The notes: generated by a model from the letters alone, not told the origin. Counted from the first letter of the stretch, positions 51,030 through 60,632 are shown. The stretch is 64,000 nt of DNA from Pseudomonas sp. ABC1 (GCF_013395055.1 NZ_CP058349.1:2168001-2232000); one strand, 5' to 3'. Numbers and translations: made by a program.

Positions 51030-51853
51030 CGTGGTGACTCCGGGTTGATGGCCCTATCGGGCCAGTAGTGGCTGTCAGGCAGGGCACGGGCGCCATAGAT
51101 GGCCTGCCCTACGCGCACCACGCTGGCGCCTTCCTCGATGGCGATCTCGAAATCGCCGGACATACCCATGGACAGTTCGTCCAGGCCGATACCCGCCGGT
51201 GCCTCCTGGCGCAGCCGGTCGCGCAACTCACGCAACAGGATGAAGCACCGGCGCACCCGCTCGGCCTCGCTGGAGAACAGCGCCAGGGTCATCAGCCCGC
51301 GCACGCGCAACGCCGGAAAGGCCGCCAGGGCACGCAGGAATGGCGCCACCTCACCGGGCGGCAGGCCGAACTTGCTGGCCTCGCCCGAGGTGTTGACCTG
51401 CACGAACACGTCCAATGCGCGCCCTTCGATCTGCAAGCGGCGTTCCAGCGCCTCTGCCAGGCGCAGGCTGTCGAGGGCCTGGAACTCGCTGGCGAAGCGC
51501 GCCACCAGCTTGGCCTTGTTGGTCTGCAGATGGCCGATGACCGACCAGCGCAGATCCTCCAGATCACCCATGGCCTGCCATTTGCCATGGGCCTCCTGCA
51601 CCTTGTTCTCGCCGAGCAGGCGGCAGCCCGCCGCGTAGGACAGGCGGATATGCGCCTCGTCGACGGTCTTGCTCACCGGCAGCAGGCGCACCCCGGCGGG
51701 GTCGCGCCCGACGCGCTGGCAGGCCGCCTCGATACGGGCGTGTACGGCAGCCAGGTTGCGGCGGAAATCCTCCACCGTCTCGGCCCTGGGATAGCGGCCA
51801 TGTTGCGCATGCAGGGTGCCGGTCGCGCCCATGGCATCCATCGTTTGGTTCAT
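51026..51853 (-). CDS. YggS family PLP-binding protein (PLPBP)
   Basis: 275 aa, fold type III PLP-binding protein that governs B6 and amino-acid homeostasis. PLP Lys62 in RLLPVSKTVD, then LGENKVQEAHGKW, IGHLQTNKAKL, VQVNTSGEASKFGL and ELSMGMSGDFEIAIEEGASVVR. About 30 residues longer at the N-terminus than the usual ~230 aa. Overlaps the genes on both sides by 4 bp. A second, canonical yggS next to pilT would be expected elsewhere in the genome, so this copy may have a dedicated role here. Confidence 0.9.
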   Translation of the reverse strand: MNQTMDAMGATGTLHAQHGRYPRAETVEDFRRNLAAVHARIEAACQRVGRDPAGVRLLPVSKTVDEAHIRLSYAAGCRLLGENKVQEAHGKWQAMGDLEDLRWSVIGHLQTNKAKLVARFASEFQALDSLRLAEALERRLQIEGRALDVFVQVNTSGEASKFGLPPGEVAPFLRALAAFPALRVRGLMTLALFSSEAERVRRCFILLRELRDRLRQEAPAGIGLDELSMGMSGDFEIAIEEGASVVRVGQAIYGARALPDSHYWPDRAINPESPR

Positions 51854-53070
51854 GATTTCGCCCCCTCGCCGGATACTGCGCGGCGCGGCCAGCGCCCGTT
51901 GAGCACGGCATGGGCCAGCAGGCCGATCAACAGCCCCCAGAAGGCCCCACCAATGCCGAACAGGGTGATATTGGCCGCCGCTGCCAGGAAGGTGATCAAT
52001 CCGGCCTCGCGCGACTGCGCATCGGCCAGCGCGGCGGCCAGGCTCCCGCCCAGCGTGCCGAGCAGGGCCAACCCCGCCAGGGTGGCGATAAAGGTGGCCG
52101 GCAAGGCCATGAACAGCGCCGCCAGGGTCACGCCGAACAGCCCCACCAGGATGTAGCAGACGCCCGCCGCGATACCCGCGACCCAGCGCCGGGAAGGGTC
52201 TTCGTGCGCCTCGCGGCCAGTGCAGATCGCCGCCGTGATCGCGGCGATATTGAAGGCGTGGGAGCCGAACGGCGCCATCAGCAGGGAACCGAGCCCGGTG
52301 ACCGCGACGATGGGGTTGGCACTGGTCTTGAAGCCATCGTTGCGCAGCACCAGCATGCCCGGCATGTATTGCCCGGTCAGGGTGATCAGGAACAGCGGCA
52401 GGGCGACGCTGAGCAGCGCGTTGAAGGAAAACGCCGGCATCGTGAAGACCGGCGCGGCCAGCTCCAGCCGCAGCCCGGACACATCGAAGCGCCCCTGCGC
52501 CAGCAGCAGGACCAGCCCCAGCAGCAGCACGCCGACCACCGCATAGCGGGCGCTGAGGCGCTTGAACAGCACATAGGCGAGGATCAGCGCACCGGCCAGC
52601 AGCGGATCGAGGCTCACGCCGGCGAACGCCCCCAGGCCGAACTGCAACAGGATGCCGGCCAGCAACCCCGCCGCCACGCCGGGCGGGATCAGCCGGATGA
52701 CCTTGTCGAAACAGCCGGACAGGCCGAGCAGCACGAACGCGGCGGCCGAGATCAGGTAGGCGCCCACCGCCTCGGCATAGGGCGTCGTCGCCAGGGCGGT
52801 GACGAGAAAGGCCGCCGCCGGCGTCGACCAGGCAGTGATGATCGGCTCGCGCCCCAACCAACTGAGCAGCAACCCGCTGACACCGACCCCGATGGACACC
52901 GACCAGACCCAGGACGCCGTCAGCTCCGGCCCGAGCCCCGCCACTTGCGCCGCCTGGAACACCAGGATGAAGGTGCCGCCATAGTTGACGATGACCGAGA
53001 CCAGCCCGGCCACCACCGGGTGGACGAGGTCGGCCAGGCGCCAGGGTGCGGGTGAAGCGGGTGTGGACAT
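51850..53070 (-). CDS. BenE family permease
   Basis: 406 aa, ~11-12 transmembrane helices. The opening LVHPVVAGLVSVIVNYGGTF, WLGREPIITAWSTPAAAFL, LTGQYMPGMLVLRNDGFKT and FGSHAFNIAAITAAICTGREAHEDPSRR match the benzoate/H+ symporter BenE family. No benzoate genes are nearby; a MocR regulator is divergent and a yggS-like gene is coupled, so the true substrate may be different, perhaps a B6-related compound. ATG 53070 with GGGAG upstream. Confidence 0.9.
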   Translation of the reverse strand: MSTPASPAPWRLADLVHPVVAGLVSVIVNYGGTFILVFQAAQVAGLGPELTASWVWSVSIGVGVSGLLLSWLGREPIITAWSTPAAAFLVTALATTPYAEAVGAYLISAAAFVLLGLSGCFDKVIRLIPPGVAAGLLAGILLQFGLGAFAGVSLDPLLAGALILAYVLFKRLSARYAVVGVLLLGLVLLLAQGRFDVSGLRLELAAPVFTMPAFSFNALLSVALPLFLITLTGQYMPGMLVLRNDGFKTSANPIVAVTGLGSLLMAPFGSHAFNIAAITAAICTGREAHEDPSRRWVAGIAAGVCYILVGLFGVTLAALFMALPATFIATLAGLALLGTLGGSLAAALADAQSREAGLITFLAAAANITLFGIGGAFWGLLIGLLAHAVLNGRWPRRAVSGEGAKS

Positions 53071-53177
53071 GATCGGCAGGCTCCCTTGGATACAGGACGG
53101 CGGCAACGGCCACGCGTCTCTCCCGTCGAAAACAGGAAAGCGATAGCAGCCGCCAGGCTTGCTTTTATAGCGCGCAA

Positions 53178-54707
53178 ATGGCCTGCTGTTCCCATCCACT
53201 TCAACGAAGCGATACCAGCCAATTGTTCAAACATTCGCAACTCGAATCCGTCAAAGCCTGGCTGGCCGACCCGGCCCATGCAGGCCTGCCGTTGCACGCC
53301 CGTATCCAGCGCGCCATCCGCCAGTTGATCCTCGATGGCGCCCTTGGCGTAGGACGACCGCTGCCGGCCTCGCGGGCCCTGGCACAATCGCTGGGGGTTT
53401 CCCGCGATACGGTGGAAACGGCCTATGGGCAGTTGCATGCGGAGGGATTCATCGAACGGCGGATCGGCAGCGGCAGCTTCGTGTCACAGCGCACGCAGCC
53501 GATGGCCAGCCGTGGCAAGGCGCGCCGAGGCAAGGCGCACAGCGTGTCGCAGGCCGTGCTCGGCCAACGCGGTACGGCGCTGTTCCAGCAGGGCGGCGTG
53601 CGCGACTTCCTCGCCCCCCGGCCATTCGCCCCTGGCGTGCCGGACACCCGCGGCTTTCCCCTGGCGACCTGGGAGCGCCTGCAACGCCAGGTGCTCAAGG
53701 CCCACGGCAGCGAAGCGCTGCTGCACAGCCATCCCCAGGGCATGTCGCAACTGCGCCAGGCGATCGCCGACTACGTCAACCTCGAACGCGGCGCCCACGC
53801 CACGCCCGCGCGCGTGCTGGTACTGACCAGCTCGCAGCAGGCCATGACCCTGTGCGCCCATGTGCTACTGGATGCCGGCGAGCGGATTTTCATCGAGGAC
53901 CCGGTCTACCACGGCGCACGCCGCGCCTTCGAGGCCGCCGGACTGGAGTGCGTGCCCGTGCCAGTGGACGACCAGGGCCTGCGGGTGGACCTGCTGCAAG
54001 CCTCGCCGCAACCGGCCAGGGCGGTGTTCCTCACCCCTTCGCACCAGTACCCGACGGGCGCAACCCTGTCACTGGAGCGGCGGCTGGCGCTGGTCGAATG
54101 GGCCAACCGCGAACAGGCCTGGATCATCGAGGACGACTACGACAGCGAATTCCACTACGCAGGACGGCCGACCGCCTGCGTGCAGGGGCTGGACGCCCAT
54201 GAACGCACGCTCTATGTCGGCACCTTCAGTAAATCGCTGTTTCCCGGCCTGCGCCTCGGCTACATGGTGCTGCCGCCGCAACTGGTGGCACCCATGACAG
54301 TGGCGCGCACCCTGCTCGACGGGCACAGCGCGCCGATCCCGCAACTGACCCTGGCGCGCTTCATGGAAGGCGGCCACTTCGGTGCCCACGTGCGCGCCAT
54401 GCGTGCCGTCTATGCCGAGCGCCGCGACACCCTGGCCCGCCTGGTGCGCCGACACCTGGGGGATTTCGTCGAGGCGAAGGTGCCGGCGGGCGGCATGCAG
54501 ATGCCCTGCCGGCTGATCTGCGACATCGCCGAACAGGACGCCATCGCCGCCGCACGGCGGGCCGGCATCGACTTGCAGGGCCTGTCGGAAATGCACGCCG
54601 ACGGCCAGGGCCAGGCCGGCTTCTTCATGGGCTTCGCCGCCTACACCGCCGAGGAAATGGAACAGGCGACCCGGACGCTGGAACAGGCCCTGCGACGGCT
54701 ACGCTGA
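53178..54707 (+). CDS. MocR/PdxR family regulator (GntR HTH fused to aminotransferase domain)
   Basis: 509 aa. GntR-type winged helix (ARIQRAIRQLILDGALGVGR ... PLPASRALAQSLGVSRDTVE, ~41-105), a linker, then a fold type I aminotransferase domain with PLP Lys352 in TFSKSLFPGLRLGY and EDDYDSEFHY. MocR proteins sense PLP or an adduct and commonly control adjacent divergent genes. 107 bp separate it from the BenE-type permease gene. The start is uncertain: ATG 53178 and an in-frame TTG at 53223 both lack a strong ribosome site; family alignments would favour a start near LFKHSQLESVKAWL. Confidence 0.9.
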   Translation: MACCSHPLQRSDTSQLFKHSQLESVKAWLADPAHAGLPLHARIQRAIRQLILDGALGVGRPLPASRALAQSLGVSRDTVETAYGQLHAEGFIERRIGSGSFVSQRTQPMASRGKARRGKAHSVSQAVLGQRGTALFQQGGVRDFLAPRPFAPGVPDTRGFPLATWERLQRQVLKAHGSEALLHSHPQGMSQLRQAIADYVNLERGAHATPARVLVLTSSQQAMTLCAHVLLDAGERIFIEDPVYHGARRAFEAAGLECVPVPVDDQGLRVDLLQASPQPARAVFLTPSHQYPTGATLSLERRLALVEWANREQAWIIEDDYDSEFHYAGRPTACVQGLDAHERTLYVGTFSKSLFPGLRLGYMVLPPQLVAPMTVARTLLDGHSAPIPQLTLARFMEGGHFGAHVRAMRAVYAERRDTLARLVRRHLGDFVEAKVPAGGMQMPCRLICDIAEQDAIAAARRAGIDLQGLSEMHADGQGQAGFFMGFAAYTAEEMEQATRTLEQALRRLR

Positions 54708-54731
54708 AATGACATTTCGAGCCAACCCTCC

Positions 54732-54800
54732 GTAGGGTGCGCCGCGCGCACCGGCCTTCGCGCACCAACCTCCCCGCACAGGTGCGCACGGCGCACCCTG
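54732..54800. repeat. GTAGGGTGCGC inverted repeat, copy 6
   Basis: GTAGGGTGCGCCGCGCGCACC at left, GGTGCGCACGGCGCACCCTG at right, loop ~28 nt. It lies between convergent genes (mocR and the OB-fold gene), where it may also stabilise transcript ends. Confidence 0.88.
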
Positions 54801-54816
54801 CATCAGTATCAGCTGC

Positions 54817-55164
54817 TTACGGATTGATCACTTCGACATAGTCGACATCAATCTCGCGCCCGAGCAGGTCGCGGTCGACTTCGCCGGTCAGGCGGACCTG
54901 GGTGTTCTCGTCGATGGTCGCGGCAGGCCAGTCTTCGTCGTCGATCTCGACGCGGATGGTGCCGGTGGCGTCGGTGAAGTCGTACTTTTCATCCTTGATG
55001 CGTTTGACGATACGACCCTGCAGGACCACGGCGCTCTCGTCGCTGGCTTCCAGCGCGGCACTGACGGTGTTGATCTGCTGGCTGCCCGGGCCGGTGTAGC
55101 CAGCTGCCAGGGCGTTCAGGGAAATCAGCGGGGCGACCAGCAGGGCAAGGGTGGTGTTTTTCAT
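54817..55164 (-). CDS. YgiW/YdeI family OB-fold stress tolerance protein
   Basis: 115 aa. Signal peptide to about residue 20 (ALAAG), then the BOF/YgiW pattern GYTGPGSQQINTVSAALEAS, VVLQGRIVKRIKDEKYDFTD, GTIRVEIDDEDWPAATI and VRLTGEVDRDLLGREIDVDY. Periplasmic, linked in other bacteria to envelope, peroxide and cationic peptide stress. Probably monocistronic: followed by a repeat, preceded by a 76-bp gap to the EamA gene, which is on the same strand. Confidence 0.92.
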   Translation of the reverse strand: MKNTTLALLVAPLISLNALAAGYTGPGSQQINTVSAALEASDESAVVLQGRIVKRIKDEKYDFTDATGTIRVEIDDEDWPAATIDENTQVRLTGEVDRDLLGREIDVDYVEVINP

Positions 55165-55240
55165 GGAAGGCTCCAGTGCTTGAGAGAAGATGGGGCCAGG
55201 ATAGACAGCGAGACTGAACGGAAACTGAATCCGCGCGCGC

Positions 55241-56113
55241 CTATCTCACCACCGGAAGGACCCGCCGCCCGGCCAGGATCACCAGCGCCACGCCACCCAG
55301 AATCGCCAGCGAGCTGAGCAACAGGCGCCCGCTCAGGGCCTCGCCCAGCAACACCACCGCCCCCAGAGCGCTGATCACCGGTACGCTCAGTTGCACACTG
55401 GCGGCGCTGGTGGTGGTCAGCTCCCGCACCACGCCATACCAGATCGCATAGCCCACGCCGGAAGCCAGGGCACCGGCCAGGACGGCGTAGAGCAACCCGG
55501 TCGCATCCAGGCTCAGGCGCGCAACGAAGGGCAGGCACATCAACGCCGCCAGCAGGCCGGCCCGCCAGAAGTTGCGCGCAGTGGCCAGCAACGGCGCCGG
55601 CTCGCCCCGCCCACGGATCGAATAGACCGCCCAGGCCACCCCCGCCAGCAGCATCAGCGTGGCGTCCTGCCAGGAAGGCGCTTCGACACCCGGCAGCAGC
55701 ATGACCACCAGCCCGCCAACCGCCAGGGCGAAACCGCCCCACTGCCAGGCCCGCAACCGCTCGCCGCACCACAGTGCCCAGCCGATCATGCTCAGTTGCA
55801 CCGCTCCGAACAGCAACAGGGCTCCGGTCGCCGTGGCGAGCCCGACATAGGCCCAGGAAAACCCGGCGGCATAGCCGAACAGCGCCAGCGCCGACCGCCA
55901 ATCCCCCACCCCGGCGCTTCTCGGTCGCCGCGCCAGCCGCAGAATGACCTCCAGCATCAGCGCCCCGGCCAGCAGGCGCACCAGGGTGAAGGTCGCAGGG
56001 TCTATCGAGGTGGTATCCAGAGCAGCCCGGCACAGCAGGGAGTTGCCGGCGAACGCGAACATCGCCAGTACCGTCAGCGACAGGCACTGCGAAGGTTTCA
56101 TGGGAGTGGTCAT
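55241..56113 (-). CDS. EamA/DMT family transporter
   Basis: 290 aa, ten hydrophobic helices in two EamA halves (AMFAFAGNSLLCRAALDTTS ... LLPGVEAP and WQDATLMLLAGVAWAVYSIR ... LVILAGRRV). RhaT/YdcZ-like permeases export amino acids or metabolites. The ATG at 56113 is taken; ATG 56101 (MKPSQCLSL) is an alternative. Divergent from the sigma factor gene. Substrate unknown. Confidence 0.88.
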   Translation of the reverse strand: MTTPMKPSQCLSLTVLAMFAFAGNSLLCRAALDTTSIDPATFTLVRLLAGALMLEVILRLARRPRSAGVGDWRSALALFGYAAGFSWAYVGLATATGALLLFGAVQLSMIGWALWCGERLRAWQWGGFALAVGGLVVMLLPGVEAPSWQDATLMLLAGVAWAVYSIRGRGEPAPLLATARNFWRAGLLAALMCLPFVARLSLDATGLLYAVLAGALASGVGYAIWYGVVRELTTTSAASVQLSVPVISALGAVVLLGEALSGRLLLSSLAILGGVALVILAGRRVLPVVR

Positions 56114-56231
56114 ACAGGCCCGGTTCTTGTGATTGTCAAAGGCGCGCACAAGGCTACCAGCCTTTTCTCTCCGACACCTTCGCATATCCCCCGAACCATG
56201 CGCTCATTGCCTGACAGCGATACTTTCATCT

Positions 56232-56250
56232 ATTGTTGAGAACCGTTATC
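56232..56250 (+). promoter_or_regulatory. Fur-like box upstream of the sigma factor gene
   Basis: ATTGTTGAGAACCGTTATC matches the 19-bp Fur consensus at 12 positions, best in its right half (TGAGAA-C-GTTATC). It is 21 bp before the fecI-type start codon, in the promoter region, as expected for iron-repressed sigma genes. Confidence 0.6.
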
Positions 56251-56270
56251 CATTGAAACCCCGGCACCCG

Positions 56271-56783
56271 ATGGACGAGCAACCCACCTTCGAGCGCGAC
56301 ATCGAACGGCTGTACCTTGCACACAATGACTGGCTCAAGGGCTGGTTGCGCAAGCGCATGCCGGAGGCCGCCGATGCCGATGACCTGGCCCAGGACACCT
56401 TCGCCCGCCTGCTGGGTTCGCGCCGTTCGGTGCATGACCTGCAACAGCCGATGGCCTACCTGGCCACCATCGCCAACAGCCTGCTGATCAATCGCTGGCG
56501 CCGCCAGGCCATCGAGCGTGCCTACCTCGAGGCGCTCGCCGCACGCCCCGAAGCGCTGGAGCCTTCGCCCGAGTACCGTTACCTGCTGATCGAAACACTG
56601 GTCGAACTGGATGCCCTGCTGCACGGCCTGTCACCACGCATCCGCCAGGTGTTCCTGCTGTCCCAGTTCGACGGCCTGACCTACCCGCAGATCGCCGAGC
56701 GCCTGGGCCTCAGCATCGATCAGGTGCAGAAGGCCATGGGCAAGGCCTTCGCCCTCTGCTACCGCCATCTCTACGAGCAATGA
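56271..56783 (+). CDS. ECF sigma factor, FecI type
   Basis: 170 aa. Region 2: ERLYLAHNDWLKGWLRKRMP, ADDLAQDTFARLLGSRR and PMAYLATIANSLLINRWRR; region 4: LSPRIRQVFLLSQFDGLTYP then QIAERLGLSIDQVQKAMGKA. It should direct transcription of the downstream receptor gene when released by the FecR-like protein. The ATG at 56271 is chosen for family length. TGA overlaps the fecR-like ATG by 4 bp. Confidence 0.93.
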   Translation: MDEQPTFERDIERLYLAHNDWLKGWLRKRMPEAADADDLAQDTFARLLGSRRSVHDLQQPMAYLATIANSLLINRWRRQAIERAYLEALAARPEALEPSPEYRYLLIETLVELDALLHGLSPRIRQVFLLSQFDGLTYPQIAERLGLSIDQVQKAMGKAFALCYRHLYEQ

Positions 56784-57757
56784 GCGCCCCCAGCCAACTG
56801 CCGGCGAACATCCGCGACCAGGCCATCGCCTGGCTGGTGCAGGAGCAGTCCGGCTGCATGAATGCCAGCCAGCACGAGGCATTGCAGCAGTGGCGGCAAT
56901 CCGACCCTCTGCACGAACTGGCCTGGCAGCGCATGGGCGGCATCGGCCAGCACCTCGAACGGCATCGCCCAACGCTGGGCGACGCGCACGCGCGGCAGGT
57001 GCTGCAGGCCGCGCCCTACCAGCCAACGGGAAGGCGCCAGGTACTCAAGGGTATCGTCGGCCTCGGCCTGCTCGGCGGCGCCAGTTGGCAAGTCGGCAGC
57101 AGCCAGTGGTTGCAGTCGACCCTGGCCGACCAGCACACCGCCACCGGCGAGCGGCGCGAACTGCGCCTGGCCGACGGTACGCAGCTCTGGCTCAACACCC
57201 GCAGTGCGCTGGATATCGACTACAACACCCAGCACCGGCACCTGTGGTTGCGCCATGGGGAAGTGGATATCCGCAGCGCCAGCGACCCGCGCCCCTTGCT
57301 GCTGACCACCACCGATGCGTTGCTGCGCCCCCTGGGCACGCACTTCAGCGTACGCCACGACGATGCTGCCAGCGGCAGCCTGCTGCGGGTCAGCGATGCC
57401 CAGGTCGAAGTCACGCCACGCCACGGTGGCCCGACGCAGATCATCGACGCGGGCTGGCAGGTGCGCATCCTCGCCGGCGATATCCAGCCGCGCCAGCCGG
57501 CCCGCGACAGCGACAACGCCTGGATCGAGGGGCTGATCGTCGCCGAACGCATGCGCCTGGGGGACTTCATCGCCGAACTGTCGCGCTATCGCCCCGGCAT
57601 CCTGCGCTGCGACCCCGCCGTGGCGGAACTGCGCCTGACCGGCAGCTACCCGCTGGACGACACCGACCGCATCCTCGCCATGCTGCAACGCAGCCTGCCG
57701 GTCGGTATTCGCAGCCGCAGCCGCTACTGGGTCACTATCACGCCCCGGCATGCCTGA
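56780..57757 (+). CDS. FecR-type anti-sigma factor / sigma regulator
   Basis: 325 aa. Cytoplasmic DUF4880-like part (AIAWLVQEQSGCMNASQHEA, LHELAWQRMGGIGQHLE), a membrane segment preceded by twin arginines (GRRQVLKGIVGLGLLGGASW, ~83-102), then the periplasmic FecR domain (GERRELRLADGTQLWLNTRS, LLLTTTDALLRPLGTHFSV) and an STN-like tail. Transmits the signal from the TonB receptor to the sigma factor. Confidence 0.93.
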   Translation: MSAPSQLPANIRDQAIAWLVQEQSGCMNASQHEALQQWRQSDPLHELAWQRMGGIGQHLERHRPTLGDAHARQVLQAAPYQPTGRRQVLKGIVGLGLLGGASWQVGSSQWLQSTLADQHTATGERRELRLADGTQLWLNTRSALDIDYNTQHRHLWLRHGEVDIRSASDPRPLLLTTTDALLRPLGTHFSVRHDDAASGSLLRVSDAQVEVTPRHGGPTQIIDAGWQVRILAGDIQPRQPARDSDNAWIEGLIVAERMRLGDFIAELSRYRPGILRCDPAVAELRLTGSYPLDDTDRILAMLQRSLPVGIRSRSRYWVTITPRHA

Positions 57758-57929
57758 AACAGCAGCCGCAAGCAGCGAGCCACGCGTGTCGATCGCCCGG
57801 GTTCGAGGGGCACCAGAGAAAATATTTATCGCCAGGCGGCAGGTTTCTCATTCTCGATTGGCCTATGGGGAAATCCTGTCGCCACCCCTGGCCGGCAGGC
57901 CTGCCAACCACGACACGATGGACCCTGCC

Positions 57930-60311
57930 ATGAGACACACCCCCAGCCCCCTCGCCCGCGCTATACGCGGCACCCGCCTGGCCCTGCTGGCCGGTATCGG
58001 CCTCGGCCCACTGGCCCTGCCACTGCCGGCAATCGCCGCGGAACAAGCGGCACACCCACATTTCTCGGTGCCGTCGGGCAGCCTGGACCAGGTGCTTGGG
58101 CAGTTCGGTCGCCAGGCCGGTATTCCCCTCTCCGCCAACTCGGCCCTGACCACGGGGAAAAGCAGCCCGGGGCTGAACGGGCAGTACAGCGTGGAAGACG
58201 GCCTGGCGCGCATACTCGCCAATACCGGCTTGCGCGCCACACGGCAGGCCGATGGCAGCTACCAGTTACAGCTCGATAAAGCCTCCAGTACCGCACAGAC
58301 CCTGCAACTGGATGCCACGGCCATTTCCGGCAAGGCCCCCGGCTCCACCACCGAGGGCACCGGCTCCTACACCACCTGGTCCGCCAGCAGTGCCACGCGC
58401 CTCAACCTGTCGCCCCAGGAAACACCGCAATCGGTCACCGTGCTGACCCGCCAGCGCATGGACGACCAGAAGCTCGACAATATGATCGACGTACTGGGCG
58501 CCACGGCGGGTGTCATCGTGCAGAACGCCAGCGTCGGCGCCGACAGCCCCGACTTCATGGCACGCGGCTCCATCATCAATAACTTCCAGATCGACGGAGT
58601 GCCCACGTCTTCCCTGCTGAGCAATGACCTGCACAGCACCGCCATCTATGACCGCGTCGAGGTCGTACGGGGCGCGACCGGCATGATGAGCGGGCTGGGT
58701 ACGCCATCGGCGACGGTCAACCTGATTCGCAAGCGCCCCACCTACGACCCGCAGGTCGGCTTCACCGCCGAAGCGGGCAACTGGGAACGCTATGGAAGTG
58801 GCATGGATGTGTCCGGCCCCCTCAACGAAAGCGGCAACATTCGGGGCCGCCTGGTCGTCGACTACAAGCATCAGCATGCGTGGGTCGATCGTTACGAGCA
58901 GGAGTCTTTCGTTCTGTACGGCATCAGCGAAATCGACCTGAGCGACACCACCCTGCTGACCCTGGGCTTCAGCCACCTGACGCGGGACAGCAACTCGCAG
59001 TTCAGGGCTACGCCGTTGTTCTTCAGTAACGGACAAAAAGTCGGCTTTGGCGCATCCGACTATAAATGGCCGAAGTGGAACCATTACGACCAGGAACTGA
59101 ACAACGCCTTCGTCTCTCTCGAACAGCAGCTTGGCTCAAGCTGGAGTGGAAAGGTCGAGCTCAACTACACCCAGAATGAATACGATGCACTCCTCACGAA
59201 TATCAGGGGCTCGATCGACCAGGCAACCGGCACCGGGGCAACCCTCTGGCCGGGCCGCTGGATAAGCAATTCAGAGCAACTCAGCCTGGATGCCTACGCC
59301 ACGGGGGCGTTCTCTCTGTTCGGGCGAGAGCATGAACTGATCAGCGGCGTCACACTGTCCGACCTGTGGGCCAAAGGCCCCGCATATGGCCTGTCTCCCA
59401 GCTACGACAGGAATATTCCCAACTTCCTCGATATTGGCGCCATGCCCAAGCCCGACTTCATCGACTACGGGAACAACGTGCGCAATGAATTCCAGTACAG
59501 CGCCTTTGCGAGCTCCCGCTTCCAACTGACCGACAGTACCGACCTCCTGCTCGGCGGCCGCGTCATCGACTGGCGGCGCATCATGGAATATCCGGGGGCC
59601 GCCGACGTCCGCAGCCGGGAAAGCGGGGTATTCATTCCCTATGTGGGCATCGTGCAGACCCTGGACGACACCTGGTCGCTCTATGCCAGTTACACCAAGA
59701 TCTTCCAGCCGCAGGAGGACTACGTCATCGAATACAACGGCACACCGCTGGAGCCTGAGGAAGGCACCAGCTACGAGGCCGGTATCAAGGCCAGTTTCAA
59801 GGATGGCCGCCTGACGTCCAGCCTGTCCGTGTTCAAGAACGAACAGGAAAACCTGGCTATCTGGAATAACGACACACTCATATACGACGTTTCGGACGCC
59901 GCCACGACCAAGGGGGTGGAACTGGAGCTCAACGGTGAACTGGCCGAAGGCTGGCAACTCACCAGCGGCTATTCCTATAGCGTGACCACTGACAAGGACA
60001 ACAACCGCATCCTCTCGCGCCTGCCCCGACATAACCTGAAGACGTTCACGACCTACCGTTTGCCTGGCGCACTGAGCAAGCTCACCGTAGGCGGGGGGGT
60101 GAACTGGCAAAGCCGGATTGGCGAGGATCAGTACTGGCAAGAGAGTTATGCGCTGGTCAATCTGATGGCGCGCTACGCGATCACGGACAACCTGTCCGGC
60201 TCAGTCAACCTGAATAACGTGTTCGACAAGGAGTACTACTCGTACGTATACGCCTACGGACTTCATGGGGCTCCACGCAACTTCATGTTCTCCCTGAAGT
60301 ACAGCTATTGA
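57930..60311 (+). CDS. TonB-dependent siderophore receptor with STN signalling domain
   Basis: 793 aa. Signal peptide to ~36 (AIAAEQ), an STN domain (~44-105: FSVPSGSLDQVLGQFGRQAG ... LARILANTGLRATRQADGSY), a plug (SPQETPQSVTVLTRQRMDDQ ... VEVVRGATGMMSGLGTPSAT), and a 22-strand barrel ending LKYSY. Outer-membrane receptor for a ferric siderophore, coupled by the STN domain to the FecR/FecI pair. ATG 57930 has GGA 7 nt upstream; 57918 is the other in-frame start. The ligand is not readable; FpvA/FoxA/FiuA-type hydroxamate receptors look similar. Confidence 0.92.
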   Translation: MRHTPSPLARAIRGTRLALLAGIGLGPLALPLPAIAAEQAAHPHFSVPSGSLDQVLGQFGRQAGIPLSANSALTTGKSSPGLNGQYSVEDGLARILANTGLRATRQADGSYQLQLDKASSTAQTLQLDATAISGKAPGSTTEGTGSYTTWSASSATRLNLSPQETPQSVTVLTRQRMDDQKLDNMIDVLGATAGVIVQNASVGADSPDFMARGSIINNFQIDGVPTSSLLSNDLHSTAIYDRVEVVRGATGMMSGLGTPSATVNLIRKRPTYDPQVGFTAEAGNWERYGSGMDVSGPLNESGNIRGRLVVDYKHQHAWVDRYEQESFVLYGISEIDLSDTTLLTLGFSHLTRDSNSQFRATPLFFSNGQKVGFGASDYKWPKWNHYDQELNNAFVSLEQQLGSSWSGKVELNYTQNEYDALLTNIRGSIDQATGTGATLWPGRWISNSEQLSLDAYATGAFSLFGREHELISGVTLSDLWAKGPAYGLSPSYDRNIPNFLDIGAMPKPDFIDYGNNVRNEFQYSAFASSRFQLTDSTDLLLGGRVIDWRRIMEYPGAADVRSRESGVFIPYVGIVQTLDDTWSLYASYTKIFQPQEDYVIEYNGTPLEPEEGTSYEAGIKASFKDGRLTSSLSVFKNEQENLAIWNNDTLIYDVSDAATTKGVELELNGELAEGWQLTSGYSYSVTTDKDNNRILSRLPRHNLKTFTTYRLPGALSKLTVGGGVNWQSRIGEDQYWQESYALVNLMARYAITDNLSGSVNLNNVFDKEYYSYVYAYGLHGAPRNFMFSLKYSY

Positions 60312-60401
60312 CCTGACCGCCCATCCCGATAGAGCGGGTGATACCCGGCGTCTCGCATGCTGCCGGGTGTCACTGGTCAAGGTTGCTTGTCGCCTGCAAC
60401 C

Positions 60402-60632
60402 TCAGTCATTGCGCTGATAGATGATCTTGCGCGTACCGCCATCGCAGCTACCGACCACCATCCCCTGGTCGCCGACGTCGGCGTTGTCGACGATCTCGAG
60501 GGTGTAGCTGGGGACGCCATTGGCCTGGATCTTCGCTTCGATCTCCGCCTTGAGTTCCTCGCAGGGCTTGGGGGCGGCGAAAGCGGACGTGGTGGCCAGG
60601 GTCAGTAGCAGGGTGCAGGTCCAGCGTGTCAT
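60402..60632 (-). CDS. DUF1161 family small exported protein
   Basis: 76 aa: signal peptide (MTRWTCTLLLTLATTSAFAA) and a short domain with APKPCEELKAEIEAKIQANG, YTLEIVDNADVG and VGSCDGGTRKIIYQRN, two Cys likely forming a disulfide. The ATG overlaps the stop codon of the upstream aminopeptidase gene by 4 bp, so the two are coupled. Role unknown. Confidence 0.88.
   Translation of the reverse strand: MTRWTCTLLLTLATTSAFAAPKPCEELKAEIEAKIQANGVPSYTLEIVDNADVGDQGMVVGSCDGGTRKIIYQRND

Noticed and set aside
51850..53070. Benzoate uptake as the function of the BenE-type permease
   Set aside because: No benzoate or catechol genes nearby; family membership alone does not fix the substrate.
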